DNA of 64,000 nt. Source: Streptomyces sp. BV286 (GTDB lineage Bacteria; Actinomycetota; Actinomycetes; Streptomycetales; Streptomycetaceae). The notes below the pieces were generated by a model. It saw nothing but the letters and a program-made list of their open reading frames with translations. It had not been told where the DNA came from and did no database searches. The position numbers and the translations under genes were made by a program. The stretch lies in NCBI RefSeq assembly GCF_019090165.1, contig NZ_JAHRIB010000129.1, positions 23,699 to 87,698 of the forward strand. The letters are read 5' to 3'. Shown here one piece after another: positions 41,470 to 50,371 of the stretch. Position 1 is the first letter of the stretch. The number at the start of each line of letters is the position of its first letter.

Positions 41470-42879
41470 TCAGAAGAGCTTGCCCGGGTTGAGGATGCCC
41501 AGCGGGTCGAAAGCCGTCTTGACCGCCTGCTGCATCTCGACGCCGACCGGGCCGATCTCCCGTGCCAGCCACTCCTTCTTGAGGACGCCCACGCCGTGCT
41601 CGCCGGTGATCGTCCCGCCGAGTTCCAGACCCAGGGCCATGATCTCGTCGAAGGACTCCCGGGCACGCCGGGACTCGTCCGGATCGGCCGCGTCGAAGCA
41701 GACCGTCGGGTGGGTGTTGCCGTCGCCCGCGTGCGCGACGACCCCGATGGTCAGCTGGTACTTCGCGGCGATCCGGTCCACCCCTTCGAGCATCTCCGCG
41801 AGCCTGGAGCGCGGTACGCACACGTCGTCGATCATCGTCGTGCCTTTGACCGCTTCGAGGCCGGTGAGGGACAACCTGCGGGCCTGGAGCAGCAGTTCGG
41901 ACTCGGCCGCGTCCTCCGCCGGGACGACCTGGGTGGCGCCGGCCGCCTCGCACAGCGCACCCACGGCCGCGAGGTCGGCGGCCGGGTCGAGCGTGTCGAA
42001 GGCGGCGAGGAGCAGGGCCTCCGTGCTCTCCGGCAGGCCCATGTGGGCCATGTCGTTGACGGCCTTCACCGTCGTACGGTCCATCAGTTCCAGGAGGGAC
42101 GGCACATGACCGCCCTCCATGATCCGGCAGACCGCGTCGCAGGCGGCCGCCCCGGACGCGAACTCGGCTGCCAGGACCAGCTGCTGGGGCGGCTGCGGCT
42201 TGAGGGCGAGGGTGGCCCGTACGACGATGCCGAGCGAGCCCTCCGAGCCTACGAAGAGGCGCGTCAGGTCGTAGCCCGCGACGCCCTTCGCCGTGCGGCG
42301 GCCCGTGGACATCAGGCGTCCGTCGGCGAGGACCACGTCCAGGCCGAGGACGTACTCCGCCGTCACCCCGTACTTCACACAGCACAGGCCGCCGGAGGCC
42401 GTGCCGATGTTGCCGCCGATGGTGCACATCTCCCAGCTGGAGGGGTCCGGCGGGTAGTACAGGCCCAGTTCGTTGACGGCCCGGGAGAGCGTGGCGTTGA
42501 TCACGCCCGGTTCGACCACCGCGATCCGGTCGACGGGGCTGATCTCCAGGATCCGGTCCATCTTGACGAGGGACAGCACGATGCAGCCCTCGGAGGCGTT
42601 GGCCGCGCCCGACAGGCCCGTGCGGGCGCCCTGCGGGACCACCGGGACACGCAGGTCGGTCGCGGTGCGCATGACGTGCTGGACCTGTTCGACCGTGCGC
42701 GGCAGCACCACGACGGCGGGGGTGCCCGCCTCGCAGAAGCTCGCCATGTCGTTGGCGTACGAGCTGGTGACGTCCGGGTCGGTGAGGACCGCCTCGGCCG
42801 GCAGCCCCACGAGGAGACGCTCGGCGAGGCTGCCCGTCGCCACGATGTCTTCGTCGGGTCGGGCTTCGATACGGCTCAT
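41470..42879 (-). CDS. FAD-linked oxidase, glycolate/lactate dehydrogenase GlcD type
   Basis: A 469-aa flavoprotein of the vanillyl-alcohol-oxidase superfamily. The FAD-binding part has VPQGARTGLSGAANASEGCI, AVVEPGVINATLSRAV, CTIGGNIGTASGGLCCVKYG and GYDLTRLFVGSEGSLGIVV. The C-terminal cap includes VVAHAGDGNTHPTVCFD and GTITGEHGVGVLKKEWL with the catalytic-site His. Substrates in the family are 2-hydroxyacids (glycolate, D-lactate). The start at 42879 (MSRIEARPDED) fits; a longer frame adds an unlikely peptide. Confidence 0.9.
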   Translation of the reverse strand: MSRIEARPDEDIVATGSLAERLLVGLPAEAVLTDPDVTSSYANDMASFCEAGTPAVVVLPRTVEQVQHVMRTATDLRVPVVPQGARTGLSGAANASEGCIVLSLVKMDRILEISPVDRIAVVEPGVINATLSRAVNELGLYYPPDPSSWEMCTIGGNIGTASGGLCCVKYGVTAEYVLGLDVVLADGRLMSTGRRTAKGVAGYDLTRLFVGSEGSLGIVVRATLALKPQPPQQLVLAAEFASGAAACDAVCRIMEGGHVPSLLELMDRTTVKAVNDMAHMGLPESTEALLLAAFDTLDPAADLAAVGALCEAAGATQVVPAEDAAESELLLQARRLSLTGLEAVKGTTMIDDVCVPRSRLAEMLEGVDRIAAKYQLTIGVVAHAGDGNTHPTVCFDAADPDESRRARESFDEIMALGLELGGTITGEHGVGVLKKEWLAREIGPVGVEMQQAVKTAFDPLGILNPGKLF

Positions 42880-42988
42880 GATCACAGCGTCGCACTCGGG
42901 GCCATCGGTGTGAACCCCGTCCGCGCCAGGCTTTCCGTGCCGGGGTGGTGGACGGATGTGCTCTTCGTATTGACGCACAGTGAGCGGC

Positions 42989-44431
42989 ATGGAGAGCGGC
43001 GTGGAGAAAGACCTGACCCCGAGGCCGGCGGCCCGCCCGGACCGGCGTGCGGTCGTCCAGTGGTGGGTGCTGGCCGGGGCCCTCGCGGGCTGTGTCGTTC
43101 TCGGTGGCGCGCTGATGACGATGCCCGCCGGGCAGCACCGGCCGCCGCCCGCCCCGGGGCCCGTGGCACGGGCCGAGACCGCCGTCGGGGCCGGGGCACC
43201 CGCCTCGCTGCCCGACCTGGACGCGCTGATCGGTGACCACGAGGCGCACCTGCGGGCCCATCCGGGTGACGCGCGATCGTGGGCCGTGCTCGGCGCGGCG
43301 TACGTGCAGCGGGGTGAGCGGGCCTCTCAGGCGCGGTACTACCCGCGGGCCGAGAAGGCCCTGCGTACCTCGCTGAAGGCGAGGCCGAAGGGGAACGCGG
43401 AGGCGCTCGGCGGGCTCGCCGCGCTCGCCAACGCCCGGCACGACTTCCGGACCGCGCGGACGTGGGGTGAGGCCGCGGTGGCGGCCTCACCGAAGCGGTG
43501 GACGGCCTATCCGCCGCTGATCGACGCGTACCGAGGGCTCGGCGATTACAAGGCCGCGCGCGGGACGCTCGCCGCGCTCGTCCGGCTCCCCTCCGGGAGC
43601 CGGGCCGCGAAGGCCCAGGTGCTGACGCGGGCCGGGCTCGTGTACCGGGACCAGGGCCGTCGGGAGGACTCCGCGGCCGCCTTCTCCGACGCGGCGGCGC
43701 TCGCCTCGGCGCCGGCCGAGCGCGCCGACTGTCTCGTCCGGGCCGGGGAGCTGGCCTGGGAACGCGGGGAGCCCGCCGAGTCGCTGCGCGCCTTCGAGGC
43801 CGCGTTGCGGGCCGATCCCGGCGCGGACGCGGCGCGGGCGGGGCAGGGCAGGGCGCTGGCCGCGCTGGGGCGGACGTCCGAGGCTCTGCGGGCGTACCGG
43901 TCCGCGCTGGCCGGGCGGCCGTTGCCTCGGTACGCGCTGGAGCTGGGCGAGTTGTACGAGTCGCTGGGGCGGGGTGGGGCGGCGCGGGAGCAGTACGAGG
44001 TGGTGCGGGCGCGGGTGCGGGAGGGGGCCACGGGGGGTGTGGACGACGCGCTCGTGCTCGGTCTATTCGAGGCGGATCACGGGGATGCCGGGTCCGCGGT
44101 GCGGCGGTTGCGGGGTGAGTGGGCGCGGCATCCTTCCGTGGCCGTCGCGGACGCCCTGGGGTGGGCGTTGCATCGTGCCGGGGAGGACGAGGAGGCGCTC
44201 GGCTTCGCCACGAAGGCGATGGACAGGGAGCACGGGGGTGAGGTGCGGGTCGCGCTGTACGCGTATCACCGGGGCGTGATCGAGCGGGAGTTGGGGAGGC
44301 TCGGGGCGGCTCGGCGGCATCTTGGGGAGGCGTTGCGGGTCAATCCCGTGTTCTCGCCGCTGTTTGCGCCGTTGGCTTCTGCGGCGTTGGAGGAGTTGGG
44401 GGAGTTGGGGGAGCCGCCCCAGGCCGCCTGA
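42989..44431 (+). CDS. Membrane-anchored TPR-repeat protein
   Basis: A 480-aa protein. An N-terminal cytoplasmic tail and one membrane helix (VVQWWVLAGALAGCVVLGGA) are followed by a Pro-rich spacer and repeated tetratricopeptide motifs (WAVLGAAYVQRG, AEALGGLAALANARHD, ECLVRAGELAWERGE-like, YALELGELYESLGRGGAARE, VALYAYHRGVIERELG). These hold about ten TPR-type helices that should bind a partner protein on the outer face. A GTG at 42980 is an alternative start. Confidence 0.8.
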   Translation: MESGVEKDLTPRPAARPDRRAVVQWWVLAGALAGCVVLGGALMTMPAGQHRPPPAPGPVARAETAVGAGAPASLPDLDALIGDHEAHLRAHPGDARSWAVLGAAYVQRGERASQARYYPRAEKALRTSLKARPKGNAEALGGLAALANARHDFRTARTWGEAAVAASPKRWTAYPPLIDAYRGLGDYKAARGTLAALVRLPSGSRAAKAQVLTRAGLVYRDQGRREDSAAAFSDAAALASAPAERADCLVRAGELAWERGEPAESLRAFEAALRADPGADAARAGQGRALAALGRTSEALRAYRSALAGRPLPRYALELGELYESLGRGGAAREQYEVVRARVREGATGGVDDALVLGLFEADHGDAGSAVRRLRGEWARHPSVAVADALGWALHRAGEDEEALGFATKAMDREHGGEVRVALYAYHRGVIERELGRLGAARRHLGEALRVNPVFSPLFAPLASAALEELGELGEPPQAA

Positions 44432-44481
44432 CTCTTGGGGCTGGTGGGTGGTGGGTGGTCGTGCTGCCCGGTGGGGGGTCG

Positions 44482-44596
44482 GGGCCGTGCCGGTACGTCG
44501 AGCCCGCCGCCTTCCGGGTGTACTGCCCTACGACTCAACCGTTGAGGTTGCCTGGAGGAGCCCTATGCGGCGGGCTGCGACGTACCGGCACGGCCC
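44482..44596. repeat. Large near-perfect inverted repeat between convergent genes
   Basis: Arms at 44482-44510 (begins GGGCCGTGCCGGTACGTCGA) and 44567-44596 (ends CGACGTACCGGCACGGCCC) are complementary over 29 positions with a single inserted G. They enclose a 56-nt loop that itself holds a small dyad (CTCAACCGTTGAG). The structure, about 115 nt, lies between the TPR gene and hppD and has no open frame. It could be a MITE remnant, a small RNA or a double terminator. Confidence 0.85.
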
Positions 44597-44647
44597 GCTC
44601 CCGTGCGGCCGCGGGTCGTATCTCGGCACGGCTCCGCGACCGGTCGT

Positions 44648-44675
44648 CCGCGGGCCGTGTCGGTACGGCCCGCGG
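44648..44675 (-). terminator. Hairpin downstream of hppD
   Basis: CCGCGGGCC and GGCCCGCGG form a 9-bp stem with a 10-nt loop, 37 bp beyond the hppD stop codon. No T-run is present. Confidence 0.6.
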
Positions 44676-44711
44676 CGAGTCGGTATGGCTCTTTGCCGGG
44701 CGTGCTGGGTG

Positions 44712-45857
44712 TCAGAGGTTGCCGCGCTTCTCCTGCTCTCGTTCGATTGCCTCGAAGAGGGCCTTGAAGTTGCCCTTGCCGAAGCCCATGGAGCCGTGGC
44801 GCTCGATGATCTCGAAGAAGACCGTCGGGCGGTCCTGGACCGGCTTGGTGAAGATCTGGAGCAGGTAGCCGTCCTCGTCGCGGTCCACCAGGATCTTCAG
44901 TTCGCGCAGCGTCGCGACCGGGACGCGGGTCTCGCCGGCCCAGTCGCCGAGGGTGTCGTAGTAGGAGTCCGGGGTGTCCAGGAACTGGACACCGGACGCG
45001 CGCATCGTGCGGACCGTCTCGACGATGTCGTTCGTGTTGAGCGCGATGTGCTGGACGCCGGCGCCGCCGTAGAACTCCAGATACTCGTCGATCTGGGACT
45101 TCTTCTTGGCGATGGCGGGCTCGTTGATCGGGAACTTGACCTTGAGCGTGCCGTCGGCGACGACCTTCGACATCAGGGCGCTGTACTCGGTGGCGATGTC
45201 GTCGCCCACGAACTCCTTCATGTTCGTGAAGCCCATGACGTTGTTGTAGAAGCCGACCCACTCGTTCATCCGGCCCAGCTCGACGTTGCCGACGCAGTGG
45301 TCGATGGCCTGGAAGGTGCGGTGGGCGGGCGGTTCGACGATGGGGTCGGCGCTCGCGAACCCCGGGAGGTAGGGGCCGTCGTAGCCCTTGCGCTCGACCA
45401 GGGTGTGGCGGGTCTTGCCGTACGTCGCGATCGCGGCGAGGACGACCGTGCCGTGCTCGTCCTTCAGCTCGTACGGCTCGGTGACCGCGGTGGCGCCGTG
45501 CTCCACGGCGTACGCGAACGCGGCCCGGGCGTCCGGCACCTCGATCGCGAGGTCGACCACCCCGTCGCCGTGTTCGGCCACGTGCTCCGTCAGGAAGTGG
45601 CCCCAGGGTGTGGCGGGCTTGATGACGGAGGTGAGGACGAAGCGCGCCGAGCCGTTCGTCAGGACGTACGAGGCGGTCTCGCGGCTGCCGTTCTCCGGTC
45701 CGGAGTACGCGACGAGCTTCATGCCGAAAGCGGTGGAGTAGTAGTGCGCGGCCTGCTTGGCGTTGCCCACGGCGAAGACGACCGCGTCCATTCCCTTGAC
45801 CGGGAAGGGGTCTGCCTGCCGCGCGGTGTCCGGGGTGGTGTGTGTGGTCTGCGTCAT
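44712..45857 (-). CDS. hppD: 4-hydroxyphenylpyruvate dioxygenase
   Basis: A 381-aa non-haem iron enzyme that turns 4-hydroxyphenylpyruvate into homogentisate in tyrosine catabolism. It has two VOC-type halves. Iron ligands are the His in AIDHCVGNVEL, the His in GVQHIALNTND and the Glu in FFEIIERHG; the C-terminal GFGKGNFKALFEAIE helix that gates the site is present. Length is normal. Homogentisate can also feed ochronotic melanin. The gene is divergent from an Lrp/AsnC regulator, a likely controller. Confidence 0.96.
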   Translation of the reverse strand: MTQTTHTTPDTARQADPFPVKGMDAVVFAVGNAKQAAHYYSTAFGMKLVAYSGPENGSRETASYVLTNGSARFVLTSVIKPATPWGHFLTEHVAEHGDGVVDLAIEVPDARAAFAYAVEHGATAVTEPYELKDEHGTVVLAAIATYGKTRHTLVERKGYDGPYLPGFASADPIVEPPAHRTFQAIDHCVGNVELGRMNEWVGFYNNVMGFTNMKEFVGDDIATEYSALMSKVVADGTLKVKFPINEPAIAKKKSQIDEYLEFYGGAGVQHIALNTNDIVETVRTMRASGVQFLDTPDSYYDTLGDWAGETRVPVATLRELKILVDRDEDGYLLQIFTKPVQDRPTVFFEIIERHGSMGFGKGNFKALFEAIEREQEKRGNL

Positions 45858-45876
45858 GGGTGCAGGGTCGCCCCGC

Positions 45877-45903
45877 TTCGCAAGGTGCGCAACAGTTTGC
45901 GAA
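45877..45903. promoter_or_regulatory. Nested inverted repeat between hppD and the AsnC regulator
   Basis: TTCGCAA (45877-45883) and TTGCGAA (45897-45903) enclose a second dyad, CGCAA-CAGT-TTGCG (45888-45901). The site lies 19-45 bp upstream of the hppD start, in the 101-bp divergent intergenic region, an expected location for an Lrp/AsnC operator. Confidence 0.7.
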
Positions 45904-45958
45904 TCTGCTGGGCAAAGTGTTCAGTGGAAGCCTTGTTCTGTCGGGCGTTCTGTACAGG

Positions 45959-46453
45959 ATGACCATTGCGGAGGTCGTTTTGGCGATCGATCATTTGGAT
46001 GGCCGGCTCATCGTGCTGCTCGCCGAGGAGCCGCGGATCGGCGTGCTCGAGATGTCCCGTCGGCTCGGTGTCGCGCGCGGGACCGTGCAGGCGCGGCTGG
46101 ACCGGCTTCAGTCGAACGGCGTCATCCGGGGGTTCGGGCCGCAGGTGGATCCCACGGCCCTCGGATATCCCGTCACCGCCTTCGCGACCCTCCAGATCCG
46201 GCAGGGGCAAGGGGCGGACGTCCGGGCGCACTTGGCGACCGTGCCCGAGGTACTGGAGCTGCACACCACCACGGGAAGCGGGGACATGATGTGCCGCCTC
46301 GTGGCCCGGTCCAACGCCGACCTGCAACGCGTGATCGACCGGGTGGTCGGATTCGATGGCATCGTCCGGGCCTCCACGGCGATCGTCATGGAGAACCCCG
46401 TGCCGCTGCGGATCATCCCGCTGGTCGAGCAGGCGGCGCAGGACGACGACTGA
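45959..46453 (+). CDS. Lrp/AsnC-family transcriptional regulator
   Basis: A 164-aa regulator. The N-terminal winged helix (residues 7-60) has LIVLLAEEPRIGVLEMSRRL and VARGTVQARLDRLQSNGVIR. The C-terminal RAM ligand domain has VTAFATLQIRQ, VLELHTTTGSGDMMCRLVA and VVGFDGIVRASTAIVM. Such proteins sense amino acids or related acids. Gene order with divergent hppD suggests that it responds to tyrosine or a catabolite. The upstream extension of the frame is implausible, so the ATG at 45959 is chosen; no clear ribosome binding site is visible. Confidence 0.9.
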   Translation: MTIAEVVLAIDHLDGRLIVLLAEEPRIGVLEMSRRLGVARGTVQARLDRLQSNGVIRGFGPQVDPTALGYPVTAFATLQIRQGQGADVRAHLATVPEVLELHTTTGSGDMMCRLVARSNADLQRVIDRVVGFDGIVRASTAIVMENPVPLRIIPLVEQAAQDDD

Positions 46454-46526
46454 GGCGACCGAGAAGGGGGTGACAGCGGGTGAACTCCTGGGAGTACCTC
46501 GGCAGTCGCCGTCAGCGGCTTCTCCC

Positions 46527-47345
46527 CTAACAGGCGGGGACGGAGCCCTGCCCCTTCTCCAGCGCCACCAGGGCGCTGACCGCGCTCTTCAGTGTCGTCA
46601 CCGGAATGAGCCGGAGTCCCTTCGGCAGCTCCGACTCCGCGTCCGAGCACTCCGCCTTCGGGACCAGGAAGACCGTCGCACCGTCGCGGCGGGCGGCCTG
46701 CGTCTTGAGGGCCACTCCCCCGACCGCGCCGACCTTCCCGTCGGCGTCGATCGTTCCCGTACCCGCGACGACCCTGCCGCCCGTGAGGTCGCCGCCGCTG
46801 CCGTCGCCGTCCAGTTTGTCGACGATGCCGAGGGAGAAGAGGAGCCCGGCGCTCGGGCCTCCCACATCGGCGAGCTTGAGGGTGACCTTGATGCCGTCCC
46901 CCTGCTCGCCGAGGTGGTTCAGGGCCGCCTCGGTGGCGGTGTCCTGGGACTTCCTCATCTCCTCGGCGTTGTGCTTCTCGATCTCCTTGACGCTGTCCCC
47001 GTTCGGGTAGACCGCGTCGCGCGGCATCACCGCACGGTCCGTACGGAACCAGCCGTCGAGCACGTCACCCAGGCTCACGTCCGCGTCCGGGCCCGTCGCC
47101 TCGATGGTCGTCATCCGCAGCTGTCCGCTCGTCCTGCGGGTGTCCGCGCCGGAGATCGTGATCACCGGGTCGCCGCGGTTCTCACCCAGGACGTTCGCCG
47201 TCATGCCGGGCTGGGCCAGCGCGAACGGCAACGGCGCGAACGCGGCCGTGGCGAGCAGCGCCACCACGGGCAGAGCGCAGACGGCGACAGCCCGGGGGCG
47301 GGAGAGGCGCGAGGGGCGGGGGAGGCGGGGGAGGCGAAAAGGCAC
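46527..47345 (-). CDS. Secreted or membrane-anchored Lon-like S16 protease, no PDZ domain
   Basis: A 272-aa protein. An N-terminal basic hydrophobic segment (AVAVCALPVVALLATAAFAP) is followed by a region similar to the N-terminus of YlbL/SdrC-type proteases and then the Lon S16 domain. The catalytic dyad is Ser165 in VGGPSAGLLF and Lys214 in GGVALKTQAA. Typical YlbL proteins of about 340 aa also have a PDZ domain; there is no room for it here. It should act outside the membrane. Substrate unknown. Confidence 0.85.
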   Translation of the reverse strand: MPFRLPRLPRPSRLSRPRAVAVCALPVVALLATAAFAPLPFALAQPGMTANVLGENRGDPVITISGADTRRTSGQLRMTTIEATGPDADVSLGDVLDGWFRTDRAVMPRDAVYPNGDSVKEIEKHNAEEMRKSQDTATEAALNHLGEQGDGIKVTLKLADVGGPSAGLLFSLGIVDKLDGDGSGGDLTGGRVVAGTGTIDADGKVGAVGGVALKTQAARRDGATVFLVPKAECSDAESELPKGLRLIPVTTLKSAVSALVALEKGQGSVPAC

Positions 47346-47383
47346 GGGGTCAATCTAACGCGCCGGTGATGGCCCCCCGCGCC

Positions 47384-47430
47384 CCTCAGGGGCGCGGGGA
47401 ACTGCGCGATCGGCCACGGCGGGCCCTCAG
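47384..47430 (+). repeat. Dispersed intergenic hairpin repeat, copy 5
   Basis: GCCCCT-CA-GGGGC stem then GCGGGGAACTGCGCGATCGG and an AGCGGGCCCT-like tail. It lies between two minus-strand genes, 39 bp beyond the S16 protease start and before the IclR stop codon. Confidence 0.8.
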
Positions 47431-47473
47431 ACTCCGTACCGGCCCCGGCCGAGCCGAGCAACGCCCGGCAGGG

Positions 47474-48124
47474 CTACCGCAGGGCGTCGGCCACCTCCCG
47501 GGCCGCGTCCACTACACGCGGGCCCACCCGTTCCGGGACGGCGTCCGCGAGCATGACCACGCCCACGCTGCCCTCCACTCCCGTGACGCCGATCAGTGCC
47601 GCCGCCGCCCCGCTCGCGCCGGCCTCCAGCTCGCCGTGCGTAAGGGTGTAGCCGGGCTCGTCCGCGGTCGCGGTCCGCGCGGCGAGGATCGCCTTTCCGG
47701 CCGCGCCCCGCTCCAGCGGATGCCGGAACCCGGCGCGGTAGGCCACGTGGTAGTCGGTCCACGTCGGCTCGACCACGGCGACGGCGAGCGCCTCCGTGCC
47801 GTCGACCAGCGTGAGGTGGGCGGTCGCGCCTATGTCCTCGGCCAGTGACCGCAGAGCGGGCAGCGCGGCCTCGCGGACGAGCGGATGCACCTGTCGGCCG
47901 AGCCGCAGCACGCCGAGCCCGACGCGGGCACGGCCGCCGAGATCGCGGCGTACGAGGGCGTGCTGCTCCAGGGTGGCGAGCAACCGGTACACGACGGTCC
48001 GGTTGACTCCGAGTTTGTTGGACAGCTCGGTGACGGTCAGACCGTGGTCGGTGTCGGCGAGCAACTTGAGGACACGCAGTCCCCGGTCGAGCGTCTGGGA
48101 GGTTTCCGCGGTCACGACGCCCAC
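47474..48124 (-). CDS. IclR-family transcriptional regulator
   Basis: A 216-aa regulator. The N-terminal winged helix (LTVTELSNKLGVNRTVVYRL followed by LATLEQHALVRRD) is followed by the effector domain (LPALRSLAEDIGATAHLTLV, RHPLERGAAGKAILAAR, GASGAAAALIGVTGVEGSVG, VGVVMLADAVPERVG). It is slightly shorter than typical IclR proteins (about 250 aa), with a compact effector domain. Targets cannot be assigned. There is a 447-bp gap upstream. Confidence 0.85.
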   Translation of the reverse strand: MGVVTAETSQTLDRGLRVLKLLADTDHGLTVTELSNKLGVNRTVVYRLLATLEQHALVRRDLGGRARVGLGVLRLGRQVHPLVREAALPALRSLAEDIGATAHLTLVDGTEALAVAVVEPTWTDYHVAYRAGFRHPLERGAAGKAILAARTATADEPGYTLTHGELEAGASGAAAALIGVTGVEGSVGVVMLADAVPERVGPRVVDAAREVADALR

Positions 48125-48447
48125 TCCTTAGTGGTGAGAGTCGACGGCCCCTTGTGCGGCGGATGCGTCACCGGTCCCATCGGCGACGCGCGTCAGAGGC
48201 CGCCGGTCGGCAGCGTCCCGGGCACTCCCGGGCGGGCACCGGCTGCGCTCCGCGGCGGCGCTGCCACGGGGCGTGTGCGTAGCGGGACAGTAGCGAGCCG
48301 GTTCGCTCAGCGGAAGTCTCCGTCCAGAATCCGGTCAGGTGCAGGTACGGACCGTTCCCGGTTACCCCGGGTTTGATCCAGTTTTGGCCGGATGTGAACG
48401 GCGCGGGCCACGGGCGTGCGCCCGCCCTGCACGGAGCGCGCACGCGA
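48125..48447. other. Intergenic region upstream of the IclR regulator
   Basis: About 320 bp with no credible gene. Uninterrupted frames are Arg/Ala-rich with wrong codon bias. I see no recognisable operator, apart from the promoter that must drive the IclR gene. Confidence 0.35.
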
Positions 48448-48481
48448 ACGGGCGCCGGTGCCTGACGGCACCGGCGCCCGT
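48448..48481 (-). terminator. Terminator of the helicase gene
   Basis: ACGGGCGCCGGTGCC and GGCACCGGCGCCCGT form a perfect 15-bp stem with a TGAC loop, 91 bp after the helicase stop. On the minus strand it is followed by TCGCGTGCG, without a T-run. Confidence 0.85.
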
Positions 48482-48571
48482 TTCGGCGTACGGCCGGCAG
48501 ACGCGGACGTCTGCGAGTGTGAAGTGAGTGTGAATGTGAGTGCGACCGTGGTCGGTCACCGAGTCACCGGG

Positions 48572-50371
48572 TCACCGCATGCGGGTGGCCCACTCCTGCA
48601 CCTTGGCGATCCGCTGGCGCAGCTGTCCGGCCGTCGCCTCCGCGCTCGGCGGACCCCCGCACACGCGGCGCAGCTCGGTGTGGATCACGCCGTGCGGTTT
48701 GCCGCTCTGGTGGACGTACGCGCCGACCATCGTGTTGAGCTGCTTCCTGAGCTCCAGCATCTCCTTGTGGGAGACCACGGGACGGCGCTCGGCGGGCAGT
48801 TCGAGCAGGTCCGCCTCGTCGTCCGGCTTCTTGCGGCTGTGCGCGATCTGCCGGGCCTGGCGCTTCTGGAGGAGGAGCTGGACCTGGTCGGGCTCCAACA
48901 GCCCCGGAATTCCCAGGTAGTCCTGCTCCTCCGCGCTTCCCGGGTGGGCCTGCATGCCGAACTCGGCGCCGTCGTAGAGGACCCGGTCGAAGACGGCCTC
49001 GGACTCCAGCGCCTCGAAGGAGAACTGCTCCTGCTCCCCGGTGTCCTCGTCCTCCTCCCGGTTCGCCTCCTCCATCTCCTTCTCGGATTCGGCGTACGGG
49101 TCCTCCTCGCCCTCCTTCTTGGGCTTGTCGAGGGCGTGGTCGCGCTCGACCTCCATCTCGTTGGCGAAGGTGAGGAGGTCGGGGACGGTCGGCAGGAAGA
49201 CGGAGGCGGTCTCGCCGCGCCGCCTGGACCGCACGAAACGGCCGACGGCCTGCGCGAAGAAGAGGGGGGTCGAGATGGTCGTCGCGTACACGCCGACGGC
49301 GAGGCGGGGCACGTCGACGCCCTCGGACACCATCCGGACGGCGACCATCCAGCGGTCGTCGCTGTGGCTGAACTCGTCGATCCGGTTGGACGCGCCCGTG
49401 TCGTCGGACAGGACGAGTGTGGCCTTGCTGCCGGTGATGTCGCGGATGAGCTTGGCGTAGGCGCGGGCCGATTCCTGGTCGGAGGCGATGACGAGGGCGC
49501 CGGCGTCCGGGATGCCCTTGCGCACCTCGGTCAGCCGCTGGTCGGCGGCGCGCAGCACGCTGGGCATCCACTCGCCGCGCGGGTCGAGGGCCGTGCGCCA
49601 GGCCTGACTGACGGCGTCCTTGGTCATCGGCTCGCCGAGCCGGGCGGCGATCTCGTCCCCCGCCTTCGTACGCCACCGCATGTTGCCGCTGTAGGAGAGG
49701 AAGATGACGGGCCGCACGACACCGTCGCCGAGGGCGGAGCCGTAGCCGTAGGTGTAGTCGGCGGCGGACCGGCGGATCCCGTCGTTGCCCTCCTCGTACG
49801 CGACGAAGGGGATGGGGTTGGTGTCGGACCTGAAGGGCGTACCGGTGAGCGCGAGGCGCCGGGTGGCGGGCTCGAAGGCCTCCAGGCACGCCTCGCCCCA
49901 GGACTTGGAGTCACCGGCGTGGTGGATCTCGTCGAGGATGACGAGGGTCTTGCGCTGCTCGCAGCGGTTGCGGTGCAGCATGGGCCGTACGCCGACGCCG
50001 GCGTAGGTCACGGCGACGCCCTGGTACTCCTTGCTGAGCGGGCCCGCGCTGTACTCGGGGTCCAGCTTGATCCCTATCCGCGCGGCCGCCTCCGCCCACT
50101 GCTTCTTCAGATGCTCGGTCGGCGCGACCACGGTCACCTGCTGCACGACGTGGTGGTGCAGCAGCCACGACGCGAGGGTCAGCGCGAAGGTCGTCTTGCC
50201 GGCTCCGGGCGTGGCGACGGCGAGGAAGTCACGCGGCTGCTCCTGGAGGTACCTCTCCATCGCCCCCTGCTGCCAGGCGCGCAGCTTGCTGGCGGTGCCC
50301 CAGGGGGCCCGCCCGGGAAACGCGGGTGACAGGTGGTGCGAGGAGGACGCTGAGGCGGCGGTGGTAGTCAC
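48572..50371 (-). CDS. DEAD/DEAH-box family superfamily 2 helicase
   Basis: A 599-aa SF2 ATPase. Walker A is ATPGAGKTTF (about residues 53-62), motif II is ILDEIHHAGD (a DEIH variant), motif III is LTGTPF, and motifs V/VI are MVSEGVDVPRLA and QAVGRFVRSRRRGE. A charged Glu/Asp-rich stretch around residues 430-470 is followed by a C-terminal helical part. The start is GTG 50371 with GGAGACC in front; an ATG 57 nt earlier lacks a ribosome binding site. It resembles the conserved actinobacterial DEAD/DEAH proteins with DNA-repair-type helicase motifs. No nuclease or methylase gene is next to it. Confidence 0.9.
   Translation of the reverse strand: MTTTAASASSSHHLSPAFPGRAPWGTASKLRAWQQGAMERYLQEQPRDFLAVATPGAGKTTFALTLASWLLHHHVVQQVTVVAPTEHLKKQWAEAAARIGIKLDPEYSAGPLSKEYQGVAVTYAGVGVRPMLHRNRCEQRKTLVILDEIHHAGDSKSWGEACLEAFEPATRRLALTGTPFRSDTNPIPFVAYEEGNDGIRRSAADYTYGYGSALGDGVVRPVIFLSYSGNMRWRTKAGDEIAARLGEPMTKDAVSQAWRTALDPRGEWMPSVLRAADQRLTEVRKGIPDAGALVIASDQESARAYAKLIRDITGSKATLVLSDDTGASNRIDEFSHSDDRWMVAVRMVSEGVDVPRLAVGVYATTISTPLFFAQAVGRFVRSRRRGETASVFLPTVPDLLTFANEMEVERDHALDKPKKEGEEDPYAESEKEMEEANREEDEDTGEQEQFSFEALESEAVFDRVLYDGAEFGMQAHPGSAEEQDYLGIPGLLEPDQVQLLLQKRQARQIAHSRKKPDDEADLLELPAERRPVVSHKEMLELRKQLNTMVGAYVHQSGKPHGVIHTELRRVCGGPPSAEATAGQLRQRIAKVQEWATRMR

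Noticed and set aside
48572..50371. Helicase as part of a phage-defence system
   Set aside because: It is a lone conserved helicase between an IclR regulator and an MFS gene. No nuclease, methylase or other defence gene is next to it.
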